Assembly: GCF_964022235.1 (NCBI RefSeq)
Contig: NZ_CAXHZL010000001.1
Coordinates: 62,001-126,000 of the forward strand
DNA: 64,000 nt
Direction of reading: 5' to 3'
Source of the DNA: Limimaricola sp964022235
GTDB lineage: Bacteria; Pseudomonadota; Alphaproteobacteria; Rhodobacterales; Rhodobacteraceae
In this document: positions 41,942 to 51,434 of the stretch, piece after piece
How the letters are laid out: each line of letters opens with the position of its first letter
How positions within the stretch are numbered: position 1 is the first letter of the stretch
Program-made: the position numbers and the translations under genes
The notes under the pieces: model-generated
Database searches by the model: none
Told to the model about the DNA's origin: nothing
The model's input: the letters and a program-made list of their open reading frames with translations, nothing else

Positions 41942-42760
41942 ATGACCGAGACAGCACCGGGGATCGTGATCATGGGGGCGGCGGGCCGGATGGGGCAGAT
42001 GCTCGTGCGCGCCGTCTGCGACAGCGGCGAAGCGCGGCTCGCAGGGGCCGTGGTGCGCACTGGCCACGACTGGGTCGGCCAGGACATCGGCCACGCGATG
42101 GGCGGCCCGGCCATGGGCGTCGTGGTCAGCGACGACCCGCTCGAGGCAATGGCGCGTGCGCAGGCGGCGATCGACTTCACCACGCCCGAGACGACGCTGG
42201 AGGTCGCGCATCTCGCGGCACAGGCCCGCGCCGTGCATGTGATCGGCACCACCGGCTTCGACGATGCGCAGCTAGAACGGCTGATCCCGGCCTCGCGCCA
42301 TGCGGTGCAGGTGCGCGCGGGCAACATGAGCCTCGGGGTGAACCTGCTCACGGGTCTGACCCGAATGGTCGCCGCCGCGCTGGACGACGGCTGGGACATC
42401 GAGGTGGTCGAGGCGCATCACAGCCGCAAGGCCGATGCGCCCTCGGGCACCGCCCTAATGCTAGGCGAGGCCGCAGCCGAGGGGCGCGGCGTGACGCTCG
42501 GCCAGGTCGCGGACCGGGCGCGTGACGGTATTACCGGGGCGCGCATCCGCGGCCACATCGGCTTTTCGGCGATTCGTGGCGGTGACATCGTGGGCGAGCA
42601 CGACGTGATCTTCGCGGGTCAGGGCGAGCGCATCGTGCTGCGCCACATGGCGACCGACCGGATGATCTTTGCGCGCGGGGCCTTGCGGGCGGCCCTCTGG
42701 GGGCAGGGGCGCTCGCCCGGCGCCTACGACATGATCGACGTACTCGGGCTCGCGCGCTGA
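41942..42760 (+). CDS. dapB: 4-hydroxy-tetrahydrodipicolinate reductase
   Basis: 272-residue NAD(P)H enzyme of lysine/diaminopimelate synthesis. The nucleotide-binding motif GAAGRMGQMLVRAV, the active-site EAHHSRKADAPSGTAL with the paired His and Lys, and IGFSAIRGGDIVGEHDVIF are intact. The ATG at 41942 is chosen by the family N-terminus; an in-frame ATG at 41849 would overlap the rbfA start. Ends four bases before the convergent DUF1674 gene. Confidence 0.97.
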   Translation: MTETAPGIVIMGAAGRMGQMLVRAVCDSGEARLAGAVVRTGHDWVGQDIGHAMGGPAMGVVVSDDPLEAMARAQAAIDFTTPETTLEVAHLAAQARAVHVIGTTGFDDAQLERLIPASRHAVQVRAGNMSLGVNLLTGLTRMVAAALDDGWDIEVVEAHHSRKADAPSGTALMLGEAAAEGRGVTLGQVADRARDGITGARIRGHIGFSAIRGGDIVGEHDVIFAGQGERIVLRHMATDRMIFARGALRAALWGQGRSPGAYDMIDVLGLAR

Positions 42761-42764
42761 AGCT

Positions 42765-42944
42765 CTAGAAGTCGATGGCGAGGCCCTGCTTTTCCCAGTC
42801 GCCATAGCGCACGGGCTCGGGGCCATCGCGGCCACCAAGCTCGGGGGGAAGCTTCGCGGCCTCGTCCAGGGCCGCCCGGCGGGCGCGCGCCTCTTCGAGG
42901 GCGCGCTTGGCGGCTTCGGGCATGTCGGGGGTCTTGTCGGCCAT
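42765..42944 (-). CDS. DUF1674 / SdhAF4-type succinate dehydrogenase assembly factor
   Basis: 59-residue protein with the family C-terminus GGRDGPEPVRYGDWEKQGLAIDF. Eukaryotic SDHAF4 binds the free flavinylated SdhA subunit and promotes its assembly; bacterial members are assumed to act likewise. CAGGAGAGACGCC precedes the ATG at 42944. No sdh genes are in the window. Divergent from rsmB by 83 bases. Confidence 0.88.
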   Translation of the reverse strand: MADKTPDMPEAAKRALEEARARRAALDEAAKLPPELGGRDGPEPVRYGDWEKQGLAIDF

Positions 42945-43027
42945 GGCGTCTCTCCTGAGGCGGCGCTTGTGCGGCGGATGCTCGGGATATACGTGCTGAT
43001 CCGTCTCCAACAACCCCCGGACCCGCC

Positions 43028-44341
43028 ATGACACAGGACCGCGCCACGGCCCCAGCCACGGCTTCAGACGACGGCATCGCCGCGCGCCGCGCCGCGCTGC
43101 ACCTCATCGAGCAGGCGACGGGGGGGCAGCGGCTGTTGTCCGAAACCATCGCGGCAGGCGCGCTCGAGCGTCTCTCGCCCCCCGACCGGGCCCGCGCCCA
43201 GCGTCTCGCGACGCAAGCGCTGCGGCAGTTGCCGACGGCGGACCGGGCGCTCAAGCCGTTTCTCGCGAAACAGCCGCCCCTCGCGGTGCGCAACGCGCTG
43301 CGGCTTGGCGCGGTCGAGATCATGGAAGGGGCCGCGGCGCATGGCGTGGTCAACGCCATGGTGCAGATCATGTCCAAGGGCAAACGCACCCAGAGCTACA
43401 AGGGGCTCGTCAACGCGGTGCTGCGCAAGCTCGGCGAGCAGCCGCCGGAGGCTTTTGCCAAACTGCCGGTGCCAAAGCTGCCAAACTGGCTGCGCGGGCC
43501 GATGGTCGAAGCCTGGGGCCGCAAATCGGTCGAGGAGATGGAGGCGGTGCAGGCCGTCCCGGCGCCGCTCGATCTCACGCCCAAGGGCGACGCGGCGGCG
43601 CTGGCCGAGGCTTTGGGTGGCGAGCTGCTGCCCACGGGGTCGGTCCGGCTCGCGGGGGCCGGGCAGGTCTCGGCGCTGCCCGGTTTCGAGACGGGCGACT
43701 GGTGGGTGCAGGACGCCGCCGCCGCTGTGGCGGCGCGCGTGCTCGACGCGAAACCGGGCGAGCGGGTGCTCGATCTGTGCGCCGCGCCGGGCGGCAAGAC
43801 GATGCAGCTCGCCGCCGCGGGGGCCGAGGTCACCGCGCTCGATCTCTCGGAGGCGCGGCTCGGGCGGCTGCGGGAGAACCTCGAGCGCACCGGCCTTTCG
43901 GCCGGCATCGTGCAGGCCGACGCGCTGGAGTACGACGAGGGCGGCTTCGACGCGATCCTGCTCGACGCGCCTTGTTCGGCGACCGGCACGATCCGCCGCC
44001 ATCCGGACCTGCCGCACGCCAAGGACGGCTCGGAGTTCGGTGCGCTGATCGAGCTGCAGGCCGAGATGATCGATCACGCGCTGACGCTTTTGAAACCCGG
44101 CGGGCGGCTTGTCTTCTGCACCTGTTCGCTTTTGCCCGATGAGGGCGAGGTGCAGATCGAGGAGGCGCTGGCCCGTCATGAAGGGCTGCTCAACGACCGC
44201 GAAGCCTTGGTTCGGCCCGGCATCGACCCCGACTGGATCGGCCCCGAGGGGCTGCGCCTGCGGCCCGACTTCTGGGCCGAGCGCGGCGGCATGGACGGCT
44301 TTTTCATCGCTTGCCTGCGGCCCGGCGCGCGGGACGGGTGA
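43028..44341 (+). CDS. rsmB: RsmB/NOP family rRNA (cytosine-C5) methyltransferase with NusB domain
   Basis: 437 residues. An N-terminal NusB-like RNA-binding domain (about 15-140, RRAALHLIEQATGGQRLLSETI and AVRNALRLGAVEIME) is followed by a SAM-dependent methyltransferase domain with DLCAAPGGKTMQLAAAG, the catalytic motif IV LDAPCSATGTIRRHPD and the nucleophile motif FCTCSLLPDEGE. This is the architecture of RsmB, which methylates C967 of 16S rRNA. The start at 43028 follows the divergent DUF1674 promoter region. Confidence 0.93.
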   Translation: MTQDRATAPATASDDGIAARRAALHLIEQATGGQRLLSETIAAGALERLSPPDRARAQRLATQALRQLPTADRALKPFLAKQPPLAVRNALRLGAVEIMEGAAAHGVVNAMVQIMSKGKRTQSYKGLVNAVLRKLGEQPPEAFAKLPVPKLPNWLRGPMVEAWGRKSVEEMEAVQAVPAPLDLTPKGDAAALAEALGGELLPTGSVRLAGAGQVSALPGFETGDWWVQDAAAAVAARVLDAKPGERVLDLCAAPGGKTMQLAAAGAEVTALDLSEARLGRLRENLERTGLSAGIVQADALEYDEGGFDAILLDAPCSATGTIRRHPDLPHAKDGSEFGALIELQAEMIDHALTLLKPGGRLVFCTCSLLPDEGEVQIEEALARHEGLLNDREALVRPGIDPDWIGPEGLRLRPDFWAERGGMDGFFIACLRPGARDG

Positions 44342-44365
44342 CAAAGGCCCGCACCCGGCCCTAGC

Positions 44366-46126
44366 ATGACGTCGCGCGGGGCAGGGCGCGGGGCAGCGGG
44401 AGATGGGCCGGTGGCGGTCATGCAACACCGATGGGGGATCGAGCGGCTTTGGTGGCGGATGGATGCGCGCGCGCCCGTGCCCGACGCGCTGGCGCGCCCC
44501 GCCACACCAGAGGGGTTCGGCGATCCCAAGCGCGGCCGCGACCTGCTGGCCGGGCGACACCTCAGGGCCGGGCAACAGGTCCAGAGCCGGGGCCGCCCGA
44601 TCTGGTCGCTTGGCCCCGAAACCGATCCCGAAAGCGCGGCGCAGCACCGTTTTGGCTGGCTCGACGACCTCGCGGCTCAGGGCGGTCCCGCAGCGCGCGA
44701 TCTCGCTTGGGACTGGCTCAAGGACTGGATCACCCGATATGGCGACGGGCGCGGACCGGGCTGGACCTTTGAGGCTACCGCCAAGCGGCTGACGGTCTGG
44801 GTGTCCAACGGGGCCTGGCTGACCCAGAGCCCGTCGCCGCGTTCGGACGAGGCCGCGTTCCTGCGCAGCCTGTCGCTGCAATCGCGCTGGCTGGCGCGGC
44901 ATTGGCACAAGGCGCAGGCCGGGCCGGGGCGCGTCATGGCGCTCTCGGCACTGTTGCAGGCCGAGATGGCGCTCTACGCCGCGCCGCGCCAGCCCGCCCG
45001 CCGCGCGGCGGCGTTGGGGCAGGCGGCGGCCACCGCCATCGGTCAGGACGGTGCCATCGCCTCTCGCGATCCCGAGGCGCTGCTCGATTTGCTCTGTTCG
45101 CTCAACACTGCCGCCGCGATTCTCGGGGCGGCCACCACCTCCGCCCAGCGCGACGCGATGGACGCGGCGGCCCGGCTGTTGCGGGCTCTGCGCCATGCCG
45201 ACGGCGAGCTGGCGCGGTTTCACGGCGGCGGGCGAGGGGCCGAGGGGCGTCTGGAACGGGCGCTGCTCGAGGCGGAAGTGCCTGTGGGCGCGCCACCGGT
45301 CGGGCTGCGCATGGGGTACGCGCGGCTCGCGGCGGCGCGCACTACCGTGCTGCTCGACGCGGCAAGGCCACCGAGTGGTCCGCTCGCGACGCGGGCCCAC
45401 GCCTCGACGCTGGCCTTCGAGATGACCTGCGGCCGCCGACCCCTGATCGTCAGCTGTGGCTCCGGTGCGCATCACGGGCCCGACTGGCGCCGTGCCGGGC
45501 GCGCCACACCGTCGCATTCCACGCTCTGCCTCGACGGGCACTCCTCGGCGCGCCTCGGGATGGGCCTGGGCGGGGCCGAGCCTTTGGTCGAGGGGCCGGG
45601 AGAGGTGCTGGCGCACCGCGCCGATGCCGATGGGATGCAACGGATCGAGGCTAGCCATGACGCTTGGCGTGCAAACTTCGGGCTGACGCATGATCGCAGG
45701 CTCGGGCTCGACCGAGGCGGCCTGACGCTCGTGGGCGAGGACCTGCTGACCACGCTCGGCCCCGCGGACGAGCGGGCCTTCGACGCCGCGAGCCATGCCG
45801 GGCGCGATCCGGGCGTCGCCTTCACGATCCGGTTCCACCTGCACCCCGACGTGGAGGCCGCGCTCGACGCGCAAGGGGCCGTGGCGCTGCTCCGGCTGCG
45901 CTCGGGCGAGGTCTGGCGTCTCGCGCATGACGGCGGCGCACGCCTGTCGCTGGCACCCTCGGTCTACCTCGAAAAGAGCCGTTCACGACCCGTGCCGACG
46001 CAACAGGTGGTTTTATCCGGCCGCGCGATGGCCTATGCGACCCTCGTCCGCTGGTCGCTCGTGCGATCGGGCGACGCCGTGCTGGCTCCGCGCGACCTGT
46101 GGCGCGGGGAGGGTGATCCGGCGTGA
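44366..46126 (+). CDS. heparinase II/III family protein
   Basis: 586 residues: an alpha-toroid N-terminal region (about 15-310, e.g. WLDDLAAQGGPAARDLAWDWLKDWI and LQSRWLARHWHKAQAGPGRVMAL) and a beta-sandwich heparinase II/III C-terminal domain (about 340-580) with SCGSGAHHGPDWRRAGRATPSHSTLCLDG. Bacterial members are polysaccharide lyases or related envelope enzymes. The start could be 44366 or the ATG at 44420 within the first twenty codons; no strong ribosome site separates them. It lies between rsmB and purH, a placement common in Rhodobacteraceae. Substrate unknown. Confidence 0.87.
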   Translation: MTSRGAGRGAAGDGPVAVMQHRWGIERLWWRMDARAPVPDALARPATPEGFGDPKRGRDLLAGRHLRAGQQVQSRGRPIWSLGPETDPESAAQHRFGWLDDLAAQGGPAARDLAWDWLKDWITRYGDGRGPGWTFEATAKRLTVWVSNGAWLTQSPSPRSDEAAFLRSLSLQSRWLARHWHKAQAGPGRVMALSALLQAEMALYAAPRQPARRAAALGQAAATAIGQDGAIASRDPEALLDLLCSLNTAAAILGAATTSAQRDAMDAAARLLRALRHADGELARFHGGGRGAEGRLERALLEAEVPVGAPPVGLRMGYARLAAARTTVLLDAARPPSGPLATRAHASTLAFEMTCGRRPLIVSCGSGAHHGPDWRRAGRATPSHSTLCLDGHSSARLGMGLGGAEPLVEGPGEVLAHRADADGMQRIEASHDAWRANFGLTHDRRLGLDRGGLTLVGEDLLTTLGPADERAFDAASHAGRDPGVAFTIRFHLHPDVEAALDAQGAVALLRLRSGEVWRLAHDGGARLSLAPSVYLEKSRSRPVPTQQVVLSGRAMAYATLVRWSLVRSGDAVLAPRDLWRGEGDPA

Positions 46127-46158
46127 GGCCGGCGGACCAGGATCAGGAAGGACGACCC

Positions 46159-47745
46159 ATGACCTCGCTTGCCCCGCTGCGCCGCGCGCTGCTCTCCGTT
46201 TCCGACAAGACCGGCCTCGTGGACCTCGCGCGCGCGCTCGACGCCCGCGGCGTCGAGCTGCTCTCCACCGGCGGCTCGGCCAAGGCGCTGCGCGAGGCGG
46301 GGCTGCCCGTCCGGGACGTGGCCGAGATCACCGGCTTTCCCGAGATGATGGACGGTCGCGTCAAGACGTTGCACCCCCGCGTGCACGGCGGCCTGCTCGC
46401 GGTGCGGAGCGATGACAGCCACACGGCGGCGATGGCCGAGCACGGCATCCCGGCGATCGACCTGCTGGTGGTCAACCTCTACCCCTTCGAGGAGACGGTG
46501 GCCAAAGGCGCCGACTACGACACCTGCATCGAGAACATCGACATCGGCGGCCCGGCGATGATCCGCGCCGCCGCCAAGAACCACGCCGATGTCTGCGTGG
46601 TGACGGATGTCGAGGACTACGAGGCGCTGCTGTCGGAGCTGGAGAACAACGACGGCCAGACCGATCTGCCCTTCCGCAAGCGGCTCGCCCAGACCGCCTA
46701 TGCCCGCACCGCCGCCTATGACGCCGCCGTCTCGACCTGGATGGCACGGGCCATCGGCGAGACGACGCCGCGCCGCCGCGCCTTTGCCGGCACGCTGGTC
46801 CAGACGCTGCGTTATGGCGAGAACCCGCACCAGCAGGCGGCCTTCTACACCGACGGCACCTCGCGTCCGGGCGTCGCCACCGCGCGGCAGATCCAGGGCA
46901 AGGAGCTGAGCTACAACAACATCAACGACACCGACGCGGCCTATGAGCTGGTGGCCGAGTTCGGCGGTGACGCACCTGCCTGCGCGATCATCAAGCACGC
47001 CAACCCCTGCGGCGTCGCCACCGGCGGCTCGCTGGTCGAGGCCTATGCGCGCGCCTTCGATTGCGACCGCACCTCGGCCTTTGGCGGCATCGTGGCGCTG
47101 AACCGGCCGCTCGACGGCGCGACTGCCGCGGAGATCGCGAAGATCTTCACCGAGGTCGTCATCGCGCCCGGCGCCGACGAAGAGGCCCGCGCCATCTTCG
47201 CCGCCAAGAAGAACCTGCGCCTGCTGGTAACCGAGGCGCTGCCCGATCCGCGCGCGCCGCGTCTGACCTATCGGCAGGTCGCCGGTGGCCTGCTGGTGCA
47301 GGACCACGATTCGGGCTTCGTGAGCCGCGACGACCTCAAGGTCGTGACCAAGCGCGCGCCCTCGGCGCAGGAGATCGAAGACCTGATGTTCGCTTGGACC
47401 GTGGCGCGGCACGTGAAGTCGAACGCCATCGTCTATGCCAAGGACGGCCAGACGGTGGGTGTCGGCGCAGGCCAGATGAGCCGGCTCGACAGCGCGCTGA
47501 TCGCGGCTGCCAAGGCGGGCCGCATGGGCGAGGCGCTGGGCCTGTCCGAAACCCCCGCCAAGGGTTCGGTCGTGGCGTCGGATGCGTTCTTTCCCTTTGC
47601 CGACGGGTTGATGGAAGCGGCGGGCGCGGGCGTCACGGCGGTGATCCAGCCGGGTGGTTCGATGCGCGACGACGAGGTGATCGCCGCCGCCGACGAGGCA
47701 GGTCTGGCGATGGTGCTGACCGGCATGCGTCATTTCCGGCACTGA
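46159..47745 (+). CDS. purH: bifunctional AICAR formyltransferase/IMP cyclohydrolase
   Basis: 528-residue enzyme for the final two steps of IMP synthesis. The N-terminal cyclohydrolase part has RALLSVSDKTGLVDLARALDARGVELLSTGGSAKALR and FPEMMDGRVKTLHPRVHGG; the C-terminal formyltransferase part has LRYGENPHQQAAFY, GKELSYNNINDTDAAYELV, IIKHANPCGVA and DAFFPFADGLMEAA, with GGSMRDDEVI near the end. The start at 46159 is preceded by CAGGAAGGACGA. Followed after ten bases by lspA. Confidence 0.98.
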   Translation: MTSLAPLRRALLSVSDKTGLVDLARALDARGVELLSTGGSAKALREAGLPVRDVAEITGFPEMMDGRVKTLHPRVHGGLLAVRSDDSHTAAMAEHGIPAIDLLVVNLYPFEETVAKGADYDTCIENIDIGGPAMIRAAAKNHADVCVVTDVEDYEALLSELENNDGQTDLPFRKRLAQTAYARTAAYDAAVSTWMARAIGETTPRRRAFAGTLVQTLRYGENPHQQAAFYTDGTSRPGVATARQIQGKELSYNNINDTDAAYELVAEFGGDAPACAIIKHANPCGVATGGSLVEAYARAFDCDRTSAFGGIVALNRPLDGATAAEIAKIFTEVVIAPGADEEARAIFAAKKNLRLLVTEALPDPRAPRLTYRQVAGGLLVQDHDSGFVSRDDLKVVTKRAPSAQEIEDLMFAWTVARHVKSNAIVYAKDGQTVGVGAGQMSRLDSALIAAAKAGRMGEALGLSETPAKGSVVASDAFFPFADGLMEAAGAGVTAVIQPGGSMRDDEVIAAADEAGLAMVLTGMRHFRH

Positions 47746-47755
47746 GGAGAGCGCG

Positions 47756-48280
47756 GTGCGATTGACCCTCTGGACCGGCTTTTGGGTGTTTCTCGCCGAT
47801 CAGGCGACGAAATACCTCGTGGTGCACGCGCTCGGGCTGATGGAGCGCCTTCAGATGGAGGTGATCCCCGGCATCCTGAGCTTTCGCATGGCGTGGAACA
47901 GAGGTGTCAACTTCGGACTTTTCGCGGGCTTCGACATGCGCTGGGTGCTGGTGGGGCTGGCGCTCGCCATCTCGGCGGCGGTCCTCGTCTGGATCGCCCG
48001 CGACGGCGGCGGGCGCATGGCGCGGATCTCGGCGGGGCTCTTGGTGGGCGGTGCGCTGGGCAACGTCATCGACCGGGTGCTCTATGGCGCGGTGGCCGAC
48101 TTCCTCAACGTCAGCTGCTGCGGCATCGAAAACCCCTATGCCTTCAACATCGCCGACATTGCGATCTTTCTGGGCGCGGTGGGGCTGGTGCTGTTCGGCG
48201 GCGACAAACCTCAGTCCGACCGGCGGCCCGGCCCGGGCGGGGTGTCACCGCGCCGCAAGCGCGGCACAAAGAGCCCGTGA
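47756..48280 (+). CDS. lspA: lipoprotein signal peptidase (signal peptidase II)
   Basis: 174-residue inner-membrane aspartyl protease cleaving lipoprotein signal peptides after lipidation. Four hydrophobic helices, with the catalytic Asp106 in GNVIDRVLYGAVADF and Asp134 in FNIADIAIFLG; N-terminal DQATK and MAWNRGVNFGLF are also diagnostic. It begins at GTG. Several lipoproteins in this window (475, 17233, 48337, 53445) would be its substrates. Confidence 0.97.
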   Translation: MRLTLWTGFWVFLADQATKYLVVHALGLMERLQMEVIPGILSFRMAWNRGVNFGLFAGFDMRWVLVGLALAISAAVLVWIARDGGGRMARISAGLLVGGALGNVIDRVLYGAVADFLNVSCCGIENPYAFNIADIAIFLGAVGLVLFGGDKPQSDRRPGPGGVSPRRKRGTKSP

Positions 48281-48336
48281 CCCGGCGCATGACCTGCGAT
48301 AGTCAGGGGGTCGGACAAGACCGACGGGGACGACAC

Positions 48337-48573
48337 ATGCGACTGGCACTGGCCGCGGGGCTGACCGCGCTGATACTCGCGGGCTGCAGCCGGGGCGATG
48401 GTCCCGCGGGCCCCGATCCGGCCCTCGTGGTGCCCCAGCAGCCGCTCACGATCCCGGCGCGCCTCGATCTGCCGCCACCCGCGCCGGGCACGGTGAACCG
48501 CGCCGATCCCGATCCGAGCGAGGTCGCCCTGCGTACCCGTTCGCGCCAGACCGCGCTGCAGCCGCCTTTCTGA
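48337..48573 (+). CDS. small lipoprotein, DUF3035/BamF-like
   Basis: 78-residue predicted lipoprotein (TALILAGC lipobox). The mature part is proline-rich: VVPQQPLTIPARLDLPPPAPGTVNRADPDPSEVAL. This pattern resembles DUF3035 proteins, described as the alphaproteobacterial Bam-complex lipoprotein BamF, but it is shorter, so this is a tentative call. It lies between lspA and an exported M16 peptidase pair, an arrangement seen in related genomes. Confidence 0.7.
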   Translation: MRLALAAGLTALILAGCSRGDGPAGPDPALVVPQQPLTIPARLDLPPPAPGTVNRADPDPSEVALRTRSRQTALQPPF

Positions 48574-48658
48574 TCGCTCGCGGCCCCTCACGAAGCCGTG
48601 GCGGCGCTTGCGGCGGCGGCGCGGCACCGTAGGTTGGGCGCAGCGAAGGAGGCACTTC

Positions 48659-50038
48659 ATGCTGCGCAGACTGGCCCTGGCCACCCCCGTCATCCTTGCC
48701 TTGCCCGTGCTGGCATCGACCGTGTCGGCCCAAGAGGCCGCCCCGGTGATCGCCACGGGTGACGCGGTGACGACCTACACGCTCGACAACGGCCTCGAGG
48801 TGGTGGTGATCGAGGATCACCGCGCCCCCGTGGTCACCCAGATGCTGTGGTACCGCGTGGGCTCCGCCGACGAGCCCGAAGGCGCCTCTGGCGTCGCGCA
48901 TTTCCTCGAACACCTGCTGTTCAAGGCCACCGACGATCTGGAGGCGGGCGAGTTCTCGGCCACGGTCGCGGCCAATGGCGGCTCGGACAACGCCTTCACC
49001 TCGACCGACTACACCGCCTATTTCCAGCGCGTCGCCGCCGACCGCCTGCCGCTCATGATGCAGATGGAAGCCGAGCGGATGAACGATCTCGCGCTCACCG
49101 ACGAGGACATCGAGACCGAGCGGCAGGTGATCGTCGAGGAGCGGAACCAGCGCACCGAGAGCAACCCCGGCGCTCTGGCGCGCGAGCAGATGGTCGCCGC
49201 GCAATACATCAACCACCCCTATGGCCGTCCGGTGATCGGCTGGATGCACGAGATCGAGGGCTTGGGCCGCAAGGAAGTGCGCGACTTCTACGAGACCTAT
49301 TATTCGCCCAACGACGCGATTCTCGTGGTGGCGGGCGACGTGCTCCCCGAGGAGGTGCTGGCGCTCGCCGAAGAGCATTATGGCCCGATCCCGGCCGAAC
49401 CCGACCTGCCCGAGCGCATCCGCCCGCAAGAGCCGCCGCAGCGCGCAGCGCGCCATCTCGTTTACGTCGATGAGCGCGTCTCCCAGCCCTATGTCACCCG
49501 CAGCTACCTCGCGCCCGAGCGCGATTCGGGCGATCAGGAGACGGCGGCGGCGCTGACCTATCTGGCCGAGATCCTTGGCGGTTCGTCCTTTACCTCGGTG
49601 TTGGGCGAGGAGCTGGTGTTCGAGCGCGACATCGCGCTGCACGCAGGTGCGGGCTACGACGGCATGTCGCTCGACGACGCGACCTTCTCGCTTTCGATCG
49701 TGCCCAAGCCCGGCGTGACGCTCGACGCCGCCGAAGCGGCGCTCGATGAGGTGGTGGCAGGGTTTCTCGACACCGGCCCCACGCCCGAGCAGATGGAGCG
49801 CATCCGCACCCAGCTTCGGGCCTCCGAAATCTATGCCCGCGATTCGGTCGAAGCTCTGGCGCGGCGATATGGTGCTGCTTTGAGCCAGGGACTGACGGTG
49901 GAGGACGTGGGCGCGTGGCCCGAGATCCTGCAATCCGTCACCGCCGAGCAGGTGGTCGAGGCCGCCCGTGCGGTGTTCGACCCCGACCAGAGCGTGACGC
50001 TGCACGTTGCCCCGACCCGCGAGGAGGAGCCGAAATGA
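48659..50038 (+). CDS. exported M16 family zinc metallopeptidase (catalytic member)
   Basis: 459 residues with a signal peptide (about 1-24, ending VSA/QE). The inverted zinc motif HFLEH is at residues 81-85 with the distal Glu in ETERQVIVEERNQR, so the enzyme should be active. The C-terminal M16 domain follows (e.g. YVDERVSQPYVTRSYLAPE). AAGGAGG precedes the ATG. Its stop overlaps the start of a second M16 gene, forming an active/non-catalytic pair as in mitochondrial-type processing peptidases. It probably degrades peptides in the periplasm. Confidence 0.94.
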   Translation: MLRRLALATPVILALPVLASTVSAQEAAPVIATGDAVTTYTLDNGLEVVVIEDHRAPVVTQMLWYRVGSADEPEGASGVAHFLEHLLFKATDDLEAGEFSATVAANGGSDNAFTSTDYTAYFQRVAADRLPLMMQMEAERMNDLALTDEDIETERQVIVEERNQRTESNPGALAREQMVAAQYINHPYGRPVIGWMHEIEGLGRKEVRDFYETYYSPNDAILVVAGDVLPEEVLALAEEHYGPIPAEPDLPERIRPQEPPQRAARHLVYVDERVSQPYVTRSYLAPERDSGDQETAAALTYLAEILGGSSFTSVLGEELVFERDIALHAGAGYDGMSLDDATFSLSIVPKPGVTLDAAEAALDEVVAGFLDTGPTPEQMERIRTQLRASEIYARDSVEALARRYGAALSQGLTVEDVGAWPEILQSVTAEQVVEAARAVFDPDQSVTLHVAPTREEEPK

Positions 50039-51393
50039 TCCGCACCCTGAGCCTGACCCTCGCCTTCTGCGCCGGATTTGCCGGTGTCGCCCGGGCCGAG
50101 ATCGAGATCGAGGAAGTGACCTCGCCCGGCGGTATCGAAGCTTGGCTGGTCGAGGACCATACCATTCCCTTCACCGCGCTGGAGCTGCGCTTCGAAGGCG
50201 GTACCGGTCTCGACGATCCCGAGCGGCTGGGCGCGGTGAATCTGATGACCGGCCTTCTCGAGGAAGGGGCAGGCGAGATGGACGCCCGCGCCTTCCAAGC
50301 CGCGCGAGAGGATCTCGCGGCGAGCTTTTCCTTCGACGTCGGCACCGACACGCTTCGGGTGTCGGCCCGAATGCTGAGCGAGAACCGCGACGCGGCGGCG
50401 GATCTGCTGCGCGCCGCATTGGCCGCGCCGCGCTTTGATCCCGTGGCGATCGAGCGGGTGCGCGGGCAGGTGCAGTCGATCCTGGCACAGGACGAACAGA
50501 ACCCGCGTCGCCTCGCCAGCCGGGCCTTTTACGAGGCGGCCTTTGGCGATCACCCCTATGGGCGCCCCGACAACGGCACGCCCGAAAGCGTGGCGGCGCT
50601 GACCCGTGAGGATCTGCTCGAGGCGCATGAGGCGGCGTTGACCCGCGACCGCGTGCATGTGGCTGCCGTGGGCGACATCACGCCCGAAAAGCTGGGCGCG
50701 CTCATCGACGAGCTGTTGGGCGATCTGCCGCAGACCGGCCCGGACCTCCCCGATCATGTGGATTTCGGACTGACCGGCGGCATCGATGTGATCGATTATC
50801 CAACCCCGCAATCCACCGCCCTGTTCGGCCAGCCCGGTCTCAAGCGCGACGACCCGGATTTCTTCGCGGCCTATGTGCTCAACCACATTCTCGGCGGCGG
50901 CGGCTTCGAGAGCCGCCTGATGACCGAGGTGCGCGAGAAGCGCGGTCTAACCTACGGCGTCAGCACCGATCTGGTGCCTTTGGAAAACGCCGAGTTCTGG
51001 ATTGGCTCGCTGGCCTCGGCCAATGACAAGATGGCCCAAGCGATCGAGGTCATCCGCGACCAGTGGGCGCGCATTGCCAGCGAGGGCGTTACGCAGCAGG
51101 AGCTGGACGCGGCCAAGACCTATCTCACTGGGGAGTATCCGCTGCGCTTTGACGGCAACGGGCCGATCGCCGACATTCTTGTCGGCATGCAGCTCACCGG
51201 CCTGCCCAAGAGCTATGTGACCGAACGCAACGCCTTCATCGAAGCGGTAACGCTGGAGGAGGTGAACCGGGTCGCCGCCGAGCGCGTGGACCCGCAGGCG
51301 TTGCACTTCGTGGTGGTGGGTCGCCCCGAGGGGCTGGAGCCCGACACGGCCCCGCGAATCACCCTGCCGGAGGTGGTGCCGCCCGCCGAGTGA
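50035..51393 (+). CDS. exported M16-family protein lacking the zinc motif (partner subunit)
   Basis: 452 residues with a signal peptide (about 1-21, VARA/EI). It has the M16 fold, but the place of HxxEH reads LMTGLLEEGAGEM, so zinc binding and catalysis are not expected. The C-terminal substrate-contact motif is kept (RLMTEVREKRGLTYGVST). This is the alpha-subunit-like partner of the upstream catalytic M16 protein; the genes overlap by ATGA, implying stoichiometric synthesis. Confidence 0.92.
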   Translation: MIRTLSLTLAFCAGFAGVARAEIEIEEVTSPGGIEAWLVEDHTIPFTALELRFEGGTGLDDPERLGAVNLMTGLLEEGAGEMDARAFQAAREDLAASFSFDVGTDTLRVSARMLSENRDAAADLLRAALAAPRFDPVAIERVRGQVQSILAQDEQNPRRLASRAFYEAAFGDHPYGRPDNGTPESVAALTREDLLEAHEAALTRDRVHVAAVGDITPEKLGALIDELLGDLPQTGPDLPDHVDFGLTGGIDVIDYPTPQSTALFGQPGLKRDDPDFFAAYVLNHILGGGGFESRLMTEVREKRGLTYGVSTDLVPLENAEFWIGSLASANDKMAQAIEVIRDQWARIASEGVTQQELDAAKTYLTGEYPLRFDGNGPIADILVGMQLTGLPKSYVTERNAFIEAVTLEEVNRVAAERVDPQALHFVVVGRPEGLEPDTAPRITLPEVVPPAE

Positions 51394-51434
51394 GGCCTCG
51401 CGCCGAGGTCGCGGGGCGTGCTAGTCTCGCGCCC

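Noticed and set aside
43064..45928. 954-codon open frame on the minus strand
   Set aside because: Antisense to rsmB and the heparinase-like gene, which have clear family motifs. The frame is His/Arg/Gln/Pro-rich, typical of a GC-rich shadow.
50035..51393. Second active M16 peptidase
   Set aside because: No HxxEH or HxxxE motif anywhere in the N-terminal domain; called a non-catalytic partner.
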